A program made the position numbers and the translations under genes. DNA of 64,000 nucleotides from REEP01 sp964517265. Its GTDB lineage: Bacteria; Pseudomonadota; Alphaproteobacteria; Rhodospirillales; Defluviicoccaceae. Shown piece by piece: positions 27,858-35,114 of the stretch. The first letter of the stretch is position 1. Each line of letters starts with the position of its first letter. Where the stretch lies: positions 1-64,000 of the forward strand of contig CAZFBS010000010.1 of assembly GCA_964517265.1 (NCBI GenBank), given 5' to 3'. The notes below the pieces were generated by a model that saw only the letters and a program-made list of their open reading frames with translations, was not told the DNA's origin and did not search any database.

Positions 27858-28343
27858 TTACAGGCTGACGATCGGCTCCACTTTGATGACCGGCTCAAGC
27901 ACAACCGGGAAATTCACCGAGTTGGCAATGAAACACTTCTTCGATGCGGCTTCGTGAAGGCTTTTGGCATGCTCGATAACCGCCCCAGCCTCCATCATCA
28001 CCTCCGGCCGCAGCGTCACCTGAGTGAACCGCCCCACGCCCCCCGGCCCCACCTCCATGGTGCCGACGGCTTGGTCGCTGTAAGAAACCACGGTAAGTCC
28101 CGCATCGACGCAAAGATGCAGATACCACAGCATGTGGCACGCTGAAACAGCGGCCACGAGCAGATCCTCTGGGCTGTAGCGACTGGAATCGCCGCGAAAT
28201 GCGGGATCCGACGAACCTTCGAGCGGCTGCTTATCGATACCCTCGATTACATGGTCGCGACTGTAGGCACTGTAGGCGGAAGTTCCGGTTCCACGGTTGC
28301 CGGTCCAGCGTACCGTGATATTGTAGACGTGCTCTCTAGCCAT
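27858..28343 (-). CDS. OsmC/Ohr-family peroxiredoxin-like protein
   Basis: A 161-residue OsmC-fold protein that reduces organic hydroperoxides through two cysteines. The peroxidatic Cys is in AVSACHMLWYLHLC, and the resolving-type Cys lies in SKKCFIANSVNFPV; both OsmC motifs are intact. The N-terminal RWTGNRGTGTSAYSAYSRDH and PEDLLVAA segment mark the OsmC rather than the Ohr branch. The ATG lies one base after the trpC stop and its ribosome-binding site (GAGGAGG) is inside the last trpC codons, so it is translated from the trpGDC transcript. The link to tryptophan synthesis is positional only. Confidence 0.92.
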   Translation of the reverse strand: MAREHVYNITVRWTGNRGTGTSAYSAYSRDHVIEGIDKQPLEGSSDPAFRGDSSRYSPEDLLVAAVSACHMLWYLHLCVDAGLTVVSYSDQAVGTMEVGPGGVGRFTQVTLRPEVMMEAGAVIEHAKSLHEAASKKCFIANSVNFPVVLEPVIKVEPIVSL

Positions 28344-28344
28344 T

Positions 28345-29169
28345 TCAGGCCTCCTCTCTCAATTCACCCTGAAACAAGGCAGTCGTTGCCAAGAGGGATC
28401 GCGTCGCAGCTTCGATGTCAGGCTGGCTCATCAATGCTTCACCAACGAGAAAACAGCGGACTCCGTGAGCAGCCATCCTTGCGAGGTCTACCGGTGCGGA
28501 TAACCCGCTTTCGCTAACAATCAGCCGGTCCGCCGGAACCTGGGGAGCGAGTGCCTGGGTGATGGCGAGATCCACCTCCAAAGTCTTCAGATTCCGATTG
28601 TTGATGCCGATCAGAGACGTTTTCAGCGTCAATGCCCGCTCCAATTCGGTCGCGTCGTGAACCTCGACCAGAACATCCATGCCGAACTCGTGTGCTTCGT
28701 CCGCAAGCTCGGCTGCATGAACATCGTCGAGGGCGGCTATGATCAAGAGAATGCAATCGGCACCAATCGCCCGCGCCTCCGCCACCTGATACCGATCAAG
28801 AATGAAATCCTTGCGCAGAACCGGCAGGTCGACAGCCTCGCGTGCCATAGTGAGAAAGGCATCCTCGCCCTGAAAATAAGGCTGATCAGTCAGGACGGAC
28901 AGGCAGGTTGCACCACCGGCACGGTAAGCCTTGGCGATCGCTTTCGGATCGAAATCTGCCCGAATTAGGCCGCGCGAGGGGGATGCCCGCTTGATCTCGG
29001 CAATCAGGCCGTAGCCCTGGCCTGCCGCATCGGCGAGATGCGCGGAGAAATGACGAGGTGGCGGGAGTGCGGCGGCGGCGCTTTCGACCGCTGCCTGAGG
29101 CCGTGTTCTTTTGCATGCGGCAATGTGCTCGCGCTTGTCCGCACAAATTCGTGCCAGAATATCGCTCAT
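28345..29169 (-). CDS. trpC: indole-3-glycerol phosphate synthase
   Basis: TrpC closes the indole ring from carboxyphenylamino-deoxyribulose phosphate in tryptophan synthesis. The TIM-barrel motifs are clear: LIAEIKRASPSRG with the first catalytic lysine, VLRKDFILDRYQV with the second, LIGINNRNLKTLEV, and IVSESGLSAPVDL. At 274 residues it is a stand-alone enzyme, not fused to TrpF. The start ATG 29169 overlaps the trpD stop as ATGA, so translation is coupled; eight further in-frame codons upstream are not used. osmC follows one base after the stop. Confidence 0.97.
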   Translation of the reverse strand: MSDILARICADKREHIAACKRTRPQAAVESAAAALPPPRHFSAHLADAAGQGYGLIAEIKRASPSRGLIRADFDPKAIAKAYRAGGATCLSVLTDQPYFQGEDAFLTMAREAVDLPVLRKDFILDRYQVAEARAIGADCILLIIAALDDVHAAELADEAHEFGMDVLVEVHDATELERALTLKTSLIGINNRNLKTLEVDLAITQALAPQVPADRLIVSESGLSAPVDLARMAAHGVRCFLVGEALMSQPDIEAATRSLLATTALFQGELREEA

Positions 29170-30209
29170 GACGACGGTCCGTCCGGACCGCACGTGACTG
29201 CCACCAGTTTCGCCAGCGTTGCGCGCGCGCGCCCAGAGTCAAGGGCATCTGCGGCCACCGCGACGCCCTCGGCAAGATCGGTCACCTTCCCGGCGACAAG
29301 CAGAGCTCCCGCGGCATTGAACACGACGATATCGCGAAACGGGCCGCGCTCACCGCCAAGCATTGCCCGCATCGCCGCCGCATTGGTTTCCGCGTCGCCG
29401 CCACGAATGTCTTCGGGTGATGCGCGCGGCAACCCGGCTTCCTCCGGCGTGACCTCGAAGGTGCGGATCTCCCCGTCCGAGAGCTCGGCAACAAAGGACG
29501 GTCCGGTCGTGGTCATTTCGTCAAGCCCATCGGCTCCGTGAACGACCCACGCCCGCTCGGAGCCGAGGTTGCCCAGAACTTGGGCCATCGGCCCGATCCA
29601 CTCCCGGGCAAAGGATCCGGAAAACTGCCTGCGGACGCCAGCGGGATTCGACAGCGGACCCAGAAGGTTGAAAACGGTCCGCGTGCCAAGCTCGACACGC
29701 GGGCCTGCCACGTGGCGCATCGCGCTGTGGTGACGAGGCGCCATCAGGAACGCGATCCCCACTTCGTGCAATGCCCGCCCGATCACCTCCATCTCGGCGT
29801 CGAGATTCACCCCGAGCGCCGCCAGAACGTCGGCGGCACCACAGCGGGACGACAGAGCCCGGTTACCGTGCTTCGCGACAGGCACTCCACAGGCCGCGAC
29901 CACCAGTGCCGCACCAGTGGAAATGTTGAACGTACCCGAGGCATCCCCACCGGTTCCCACGATATCGATGGCACCTGCCGGAGCCGTGACCCTCAGCGCC
30001 TTCTCCCGCAGCGCCTGAACTGCACCGGTAATCTCCTCAACCGTCTCGCCCCGCACGCGAAGAGCCATCAGGAACGCCCCGATCTGCGCGGGGGTGGCAT
30101 CACCGGACATAATAATGGCAAAGGCCTCGTAGGCCTCCTCCCGCCCGAGCGTAGCGCCGGACGCCACCCGCGCCAGCACCGCTTTCATCTTGATCAGCGA
30201 GTCGCTCAC
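29166..30209 (-). CDS. trpD: anthranilate phosphoribosyltransferase
   Basis: TrpD transfers phosphoribose from PRPP to anthranilate. Conserved features are the PRPP loop DIVGTGGDASGTFNIST, KHGNRALSSRCGAADVL, and the anthranilate site region with RTVFNLLGPLSNPAG. The length, about 347 residues, is normal, and it is not fused to TrpG. The GTG start at 30209 has GGAGC seven bases upstream and overlaps the trpG stop as GTGA; the in-frame ATG nine codons earlier lies inside trpG. Both boundaries of this gene are therefore translationally coupled. Confidence 0.96.
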   Translation of the reverse strand: MSDSLIKMKAVLARVASGATLGREEAYEAFAIIMSGDATPAQIGAFLMALRVRGETVEEITGAVQALREKALRVTAPAGAIDIVGTGGDASGTFNISTGAALVVAACGVPVAKHGNRALSSRCGAADVLAALGVNLDAEMEVIGRALHEVGIAFLMAPRHHSAMRHVAGPRVELGTRTVFNLLGPLSNPAGVRRQFSGSFAREWIGPMAQVLGNLGSERAWVVHGADGLDEMTTTGPSFVAELSDGEIRTFEVTPEEAGLPRASPEDIRGGDAETNAAAMRAMLGGERGPFRDIVVFNAAGALLVAGKVTDLAEGVAVAADALDSGRARATLAKLVAVTCGPDGPSS

Positions 30210-30817
30210 ATTCTTGCTCCTTCGGCGGTCATGCAAGCCGCCTCGAAGCCCTGGACGAGCCCGAGAAAGTTGCGCAGCAAGGCGTGGCCGTGCTCCGTTG
30301 CGATGCTCTCTGGGTGGAACTGCACGCCGTAGATGGGGAGCGTCCGATGGGCGAGGCCCTGAATAACACCATCTTCGCTTTCCGCGGTCACTGCAAGACA
30401 GGCGGGCAACCCTTCCCGGGCCACCATCAGAGAGTGATAGCGGTTCGCGGTGAAGGGGCTCGGCAACCCCACGAAGAGATCGGTGCCAGCATGACTGACG
30501 GCACTCGTTTTACCATGCATCGGCAAGGGCGCGCGCGCAATCTGCCCTCCGAACGCTTGGCCGATGCTCTGGTGCCCCAGGCAAACACCGAGAAGGGGTA
30601 TCCGGCCCGCCGCTTGCCTAATCAGATCGAGGCAAATGCCGGCGCGGTCTGGATCACATGGACCTGGTGAAATGACGATAGCCCGCGGGCGCATCGCCAG
30701 CGCATCCGCGACCGAGAGGACATCGTTCCGCCTCACTTCGACGTCGATCCCGAGTTCGCCGAGATAATGAAACAGATTGTAGGTAAAACTGTCGTAGTTA
30801 TCGATAAGCAGAAACAT
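30206..30817 (-). CDS. trpG: anthranilate synthase component II (glutamine amidotransferase)
   Basis: TrpG hydrolyses glutamine and passes ammonia to TrpE, which makes anthranilate from chorismate; in many bacteria it also serves p-aminobenzoate synthesis (PabA). The class I amidotransferase triad is intact: Cys in LLGVCLGHQSIGQAFG, and His/Glu in YGVQFHPESIATEHG. The protein begins MFLLIDNYDSFTYNL and is 203 residues, the normal size. trpE is not in the window. It heads the trpGDC-osmC unit; 178 bases without a gene lie upstream and should hold the promoter. No leader-peptide with a tryptophan run was recognised there. Confidence 0.96.
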   Translation of the reverse strand: MFLLIDNYDSFTYNLFHYLGELGIDVEVRRNDVLSVADALAMRPRAIVISPGPCDPDRAGICLDLIRQAAGRIPLLGVCLGHQSIGQAFGGQIARAPLPMHGKTSAVSHAGTDLFVGLPSPFTANRYHSLMVAREGLPACLAVTAESEDGVIQGLAHRTLPIYGVQFHPESIATEHGHALLRNFLGLVQGFEAACMTAEGARM

Positions 30818-30995
30818 ATCAATATGTTAGCCGCATCTGGTCGGTATGCGCATGAAACATTGGGAAAAATTGAACGTTCATTCGCCCTGCATTGTCTTGC
30901 TGCACCATGCCGTTCCGTCTTTATGGCGTCAAGATGGCGCCATTCAAATTGCACAACCATTCAAATTGCCGCGGCCGCACACCGGCGACGCTGGC

Positions 30996-32027
30996 TCATG
31001 ACGAGATTGAGTCAAGTTCAGTCGCTCCGGCACCGGAGCCTTCAAGCCTCGGAAGCGAACGCCGGACATGGCCGCTTTTCATTAACCATAGGATCGCGTC
31101 CGACAGGGCGTGTGCGAGCGGTCTCGGATTCACTCCCAACTCGCTGAGGGGGCGAGCCTGTTTGAGGTCCGGCGGCCAGCGGGTGAGGCGCACGCCCTCC
31201 AGCGACGCCGGCGGGCGCTTCCCAGTCAATCGGTCCGCCGCAAGTTCGCCGATCGCTGCTGCCGCGAACCCCAAGGCATAGGGAACCCTCAGGCGCGGCA
31301 TCGGCACACCCGTAATCTCGTGGATAAGCCGAAGAATTTCGGGCAGACGGCGTGTGCCACCCTCAAGGATGTACCGTTGTCCGATCATTCCCGTTTCGGC
31401 CGCGCGCACGTGACCAAGAGCCGCATCCTCAACGTGAATCATGTTCAACGCGCAGTCCATGAATGCCGGGGTCGCACCGTTGATGAAATCCAGGATCATT
31501 CGCGTGGGCGGAGTCAGATGACGGTCTCCCGGACCGATTGGAAGGGTGGGACTGACGACAACAACCGGCACTCCAGCTTGCGCCGCGGCAAACGCTTCCT
31601 GCTCGGCAAGAAATTTGGATCGGCAGTAGGCGCCCGGCATATCCGCCAGTCTCGGAAGCACGGTGTTGCCGTTGCGACCGGCTTTGCCGAATAGAATCGC
31701 AGCCGTTGATGTATAAACGAGCCGCTCGACCCGCTGCCGCGCCGCTTGCGCCAGCACAATGCGGGTGCCCTCAAGGTTGATCGCCCGGAAGTCGTCTTTC
31801 CGTCGGGCCCAGAGATGCGGATTGCCAGCGATGTGGAAGACTCGCTGAACCCCCTCCATCGCCTCGGCGACAGCCACCGGATCCGTCACCGAACCCTTGA
31901 TCAGGTCGACATCCGCCGCCGGTTCGGGATCAATATCGAGAACCCGCACCTGCCTTCCTTGCTGCAGAAGCAGATTGACGACATGGCGGCCGAGGAAGCC
32001 GCTGCCACCGGTAACGAGGTCCATCAT
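30996..32027 (-). CDS. NAD-dependent epimerase/dehydratase, dihydroflavonol-reductase-like
   Basis: A 343-residue extended short-chain dehydrogenase. The Rossmann motif VTGGSGFLGRHVV is at the N-terminus, an HIAGNPHLWA cofactor loop follows, and the active-site pair appears as YCRSKFLAE (YxxxK, Tyr about 136) with a serine in VYTSTAAILFG. The C-terminal half resembles the dihydroflavonol-4-reductase/HpnA group. Substrate unknown: nucleotide-sugar, sterol or hopanoid-linked sugar are all possible. A ribosome-binding AAGGA overlaps the stop of the paraoxonase-like gene six bases upstream, so the two are one transcript. There is no transmembrane segment. Confidence 0.82.
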   Translation of the reverse strand: MMDLVTGGSGFLGRHVVNLLLQQGRQVRVLDIDPEPAADVDLIKGSVTDPVAVAEAMEGVQRVFHIAGNPHLWARRKDDFRAINLEGTRIVLAQAARQRVERLVYTSTAAILFGKAGRNGNTVLPRLADMPGAYCRSKFLAEQEAFAAAQAGVPVVVVSPTLPIGPGDRHLTPPTRMILDFINGATPAFMDCALNMIHVEDAALGHVRAAETGMIGQRYILEGGTRRLPEILRLIHEITGVPMPRLRVPYALGFAAAAIGELAADRLTGKRPPASLEGVRLTRWPPDLKQARPLSELGVNPRPLAHALSDAILWLMKSGHVRRSLPRLEGSGAGATELDSISS

Positions 32028-32033
32028 CGTCCT

Positions 32034-33224
32034 TCAGCCGTTCGGTCGGCCAAGATCGCAAAGCAGCAGACCCTCGTCGGTGACAGAGCCCGCGATCAAG
32101 AAACCGCCGTGCGCGACGGCAATGGTCGCCGCTGCCAAAGGCTCACCCTCATCGTTTGCATACAAGATCTGCTGCGATCCATCCCGGATATTCACCTCAA
32201 GGATTCGCGTCGGCGCGGTGTCGAGCAGCGAACTCCAACGATAGCGATACGCGCCCAGTCTCAGCAGCGAAGGATGCACCGCGACCAGCAGCACGTGTTC
32301 CGACGCCCAGGAAAGGTTATCGGGGCCGCCGTCAATGGCAATGGTACGCACCGGTGCTTCGCGCTCCCCGATCCTTTTGACATCGTTCCGGCGATACACT
32401 AGCAGCGCCTGATCCCGGGTCGCCGCGACATAAACGTGCTGCGCGTCGATCGCCAATCCATTGGCAAAGGCGATCCCCTGGGCGATCGGAATGACGGTGC
32501 TTGCTCCTGTTGCTGAATCGATCTCCACTTGCACCACGTTCCCCCTCTTCAAGCCAAGCGTTTGCTCCAAATGCCGGCCCCAGCGGCCGCACGAAGCACC
32601 GTCGTTGCTGACAAGGAAACGATCCGGACCGAGCCCGGCAATTTCGTTCGCGCGGCACAACCGTTGCTCGCGTACCGTCTGCCGGTGGTGAAGAGCACCC
32701 GCTTTCTCCACATTGAACACTTCAACCGTGGGATCCACTGCTCCTCGCTCGCTCACCTCCCCGCTAGCCAAGTTGGGGCTTCGAGGCCGATCGCGGCGGT
32801 TGATGACGTAAAGAACCCCGTCGCCGTCCGCTTCGACGACAAGGTCGATACCGTGAGGATGCAGCGAATTTTCAATCTTGAAGGAGGCTGTCAGATCGGC
32901 AACTTCAAGTCGATTTGACTGAAGCGAGCGTTGGTCCAAGGATAGCCGATAGATGCCGCCTTGAGGGGGGTGGCTCCCGCCCTCGGCTGAATGGTTTTCG
33001 ACAGCCCAGCGATCATCGACCGACAAATAGGCGATGTCGGCCGCCGGGTGAACCGCGATGTCTTCAATTCCCCGCAAGGAAAGGCCGGATTCTGCCTCGG
33101 TCACTACCGCCTTACGGCAACCGGAAACCGAGAACTCGGCTACAGGCTCTGGGTCCGCGGAAATCTTGGCGGCACACAGACAAGCAAGAGCTCCGAAGAC
33201 GGCAACAGCTGGTCGCTTCCGCAT
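32034..33224 (-). CDS. secreted paraoxonase/arylesterase-like beta-propeller
   Basis: A 396-residue protein with an N-terminal signal peptide (about residues 1-23, cleavage near ISADPEP). The rest matches paraoxonase-type six-bladed propellers: GIEDIAVHP (Glu54), LHPHGIDL (H124, equivalent to the PON1 catalytic-dyad histidine), RANEI (N193), FANGLAI (N255), and GGPDNLSWA (D302, N303). These are the expected calcium ligands of the family. Known relatives hydrolyse lactones, including acyl-homoserine lactones, and aryl esters; the substrate here is undetermined. It is flanked by an epimerase (six bases downstream) and a sulfotransferase (50 bases upstream). Confidence 0.82.
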   Translation of the reverse strand: MRKRPAVAVFGALACLCAAKISADPEPVAEFSVSGCRKAVVTEAESGLSLRGIEDIAVHPAADIAYLSVDDRWAVENHSAEGGSHPPQGGIYRLSLDQRSLQSNRLEVADLTASFKIENSLHPHGIDLVVEADGDGVLYVINRRDRPRSPNLASGEVSERGAVDPTVEVFNVEKAGALHHRQTVREQRLCRANEIAGLGPDRFLVSNDGASCGRWGRHLEQTLGLKRGNVVQVEIDSATGASTVIPIAQGIAFANGLAIDAQHVYVAATRDQALLVYRRNDVKRIGEREAPVRTIAIDGGPDNLSWASEHVLLVAVHPSLLRLGAYRYRWSSLLDTAPTRILEVNIRDGSQQILYANDEGEPLAAATIAVAHGGFLIAGSVTDEGLLLCDLGRPNG

Positions 33225-33274
33225 CGCCCGTTTTCAACCGATCATCCCACCGAGGGATAGGCAAATTGCTGTAC

Positions 33275-34381
33275 TCAAGCGCCAGAATCACCGACTCCCG
33301 GCCGCTGGTAGTGCCAGCGATCGAGAAAACGGCCCCATTCGCGCTCCACCAGACCCAGGCTGTCCTCGGAGTAAGCGTAGCGGTTCTTCTTGTAGCTACG
33401 AACACTGGCGAGATAGGACTCCAGCGCAGGCCGGGCCTCGCCGAACCCCGACAACTTGAATGTCTGGTAGACCCGCTCGACTTCGGCCAGCGGTTGCCGT
33501 TCCAGCCGCTCGTAGCGGATCTCGATGAACGAATCAGCGGGCAGCCGCTCCGTGTCCTCAATCAGCTGTGTCATCATTCGCGAATACGTGTTGAGGATCA
33601 CGCGGTCGATCGGAAGTGCCTCATAATCCTGCAAGGCAAACTGGCGCAGCAGCTTTTCGTAGAAATTCTGCATTGAACGCAGAACCTCATAGGGATTGCG
33701 GTAGACATGAATGAATTTGGCCCCCGGAAAGAGGTCGCAGAGCATCGCCATCCGGGCTGTATAAACTGGATTCTTGATCAGCAGCGGGCGTTGACCCTGC
33801 TGCAACCACACCTTGGTCAGGAAATGGATAAAGGCGTGTTTCCATTCTTCAACATCGGCTTGCGAGCATCCATCGAAGAAAACACCACGGTTGAAATGCG
33901 ATTCAAAGGATTGAGGAAAGTAAAGACCATGATAAAATGACATTCGCGTCATGTTCGCGATCGCGACTTCATCTTCCTGGGGCGAATCTGGCGTGACAGG
34001 AATCCTGTCGATGAACCGATCGGCTGGCAGCTTCCGCTCCAGCAGCGGACGCGCCAGCCTGACAAGGCCTAGCAGATCCCACGGCATCCCCGCCGCGAGC
34101 GGTTCGACGAACCCGAAATTCCCCTTGCTCATGATGTTGTAAAGATGGGTGGTGCCGCTTCGCCAATGCCCGACGATAAAGATCGGCGGCGGTATCGGAC
34201 CGATGCGCGCCATGCGGCGCCTGACGTACAGCGTCTCCGCGGTGGTAAAAGGCCAACGTGCCACGGTCGCGACCAGGGCAGACCCGGCTCGCGACCAGCC
34301 CTTTCGGTTAAGCTTCCGGTTTTCAACTAGAACACGCGCAAGCGTGCCAAAATTGCTTCCGCTCAAGGGGTGCATGACCAT
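33275..34381 (-). CDS. PAPS-dependent sulfotransferase family protein
   Basis: A 368-residue cytoplasmic sulfotransferase-fold protein. The 5'-phosphosulfate loop GHWRSGTTHL stands at residues 71-80, and the 3'-phosphate motif FIHVYRNPYEVLRSM at about 223-237, with the family's conserved arginine and serine. These bind PAPS. The C-terminal part contains the RYERLERQPLAEVERVY region common to the Sulfotransfer_3 group. The acceptor is unknown; a glycan, lipid or small molecule is possible. It is the first gene of a three-gene group with the paraoxonase-like protein and epimerase. ATG 34375, six bases later, is an alternative start with GAGG upstream. Confidence 0.84.
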   Translation of the reverse strand: MVMHPLSGSNFGTLARVLVENRKLNRKGWSRAGSALVATVARWPFTTAETLYVRRRMARIGPIPPPIFIVGHWRSGTTHLYNIMSKGNFGFVEPLAAGMPWDLLGLVRLARPLLERKLPADRFIDRIPVTPDSPQEDEVAIANMTRMSFYHGLYFPQSFESHFNRGVFFDGCSQADVEEWKHAFIHFLTKVWLQQGQRPLLIKNPVYTARMAMLCDLFPGAKFIHVYRNPYEVLRSMQNFYEKLLRQFALQDYEALPIDRVILNTYSRMMTQLIEDTERLPADSFIEIRYERLERQPLAEVERVYQTFKLSGFGEARPALESYLASVRSYKKNRYAYSEDSLGLVEREWGRFLDRWHYQRPGVGDSGA

Positions 34382-34575
34382 CCTCGTTCACCCAAGGCAC
34401 ACACGCATGCGTTTCTCAATGATTTTTGCCCGATCGTAGTGCGCAAGCCTTGACCACCTCAATCTTGCACCACACGAAACAGGCATACTGTTTGTGTCGG
34501 CAAGCGCTTTCCCCGGATCGGCGCGCTGCAACCAAACCCACTCCCTACCTTGCACTGCAACAAAAAACACGGTAT

Positions 34576-34587
34576 TTGTATATACAA
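34576..34587. promoter_or_regulatory. 12-bp perfect palindrome upstream of bacteriohemerythrin
   Basis: TTGTATATACAA is self-complementary and lies in a locally AT-rich stretch. A TATAAC box at 34602-34607 could be the -10 element of the hemerythrin promoter. The site suits a dimeric regulator; none is identified. Confidence 0.35.
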
Positions 34588-34628
34588 CGACGCTCAAGTC
34601 CTATAACAACTCAGGGTTTTATCGCTTC

Positions 34629-35114
34629 GTGTTTGGCCGTACTGGATCAAGCTGTGTGGATCTCGAGCCTTGCCCAGAGGTGGAAATCGGGATTCCGGAC
34701 ATCGATGACGAACATCGGCAACTGATCAGCCATTATAACGCACTGATCCAAGCGCTGAACGAAGGCAATGACGTTACGGCTTTCGGCCTCAGCTTCTATA
34801 GCTTGGTGATGCGGGTTCGTCAGCACTTTGCCAGCGAAGAGCAGCTGATGCAAGATATCGGCTATCCTCAAATCGCACGTCACCGAGGCGAGCATCAGAA
34901 ATTGCTGGCAACGGCGAACGATTTCTTGAACAGCGTGCTGACGCGTTACGAGAAGTACGATTGTTCAGCTGTCGCCAAGTATTTCAAATACTGGCTATTG
35001 GATCATGTCATGCACCATGATCGGGCTCTCGCGGACTTCGCTTCGAAGCAATCCTACGCGTCTTACCATCCTGTCCCCCCGATGCGAGACACCAGCAACA
35101 TTGCTCGATCATGA
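34629..35114 (+). CDS. bacteriohemerythrin (second copy)
   Basis: A hemerythrin-domain protein with all iron ligands: DDEHRQLI, HFASEEQLM, HRGEHQ and HVMHHDRALAD. The domain itself begins near VEIGIPDIDDEH. The frame is open back to 34494, but a palindrome and a -10-like box fall in that upstream part, so the start is placed downstream at GTG 34629; GTG 34656 is also possible. The N-terminus is therefore uncertain by about 10-45 residues. It shares low similarity with the copy at 27.1 kb, so it is not a recent duplicate. Its stop overlaps the convergent mfd gene by six bases. Confidence 0.82.
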   Translation: MFGRTGSSCVDLEPCPEVEIGIPDIDDEHRQLISHYNALIQALNEGNDVTAFGLSFYSLVMRVRQHFASEEQLMQDIGYPQIARHRGEHQKLLATANDFLNSVLTRYEKYDCSAVAKYFKYWLLDHVMHHDRALADFASKQSYASYHPVPPMRDTSNIARS

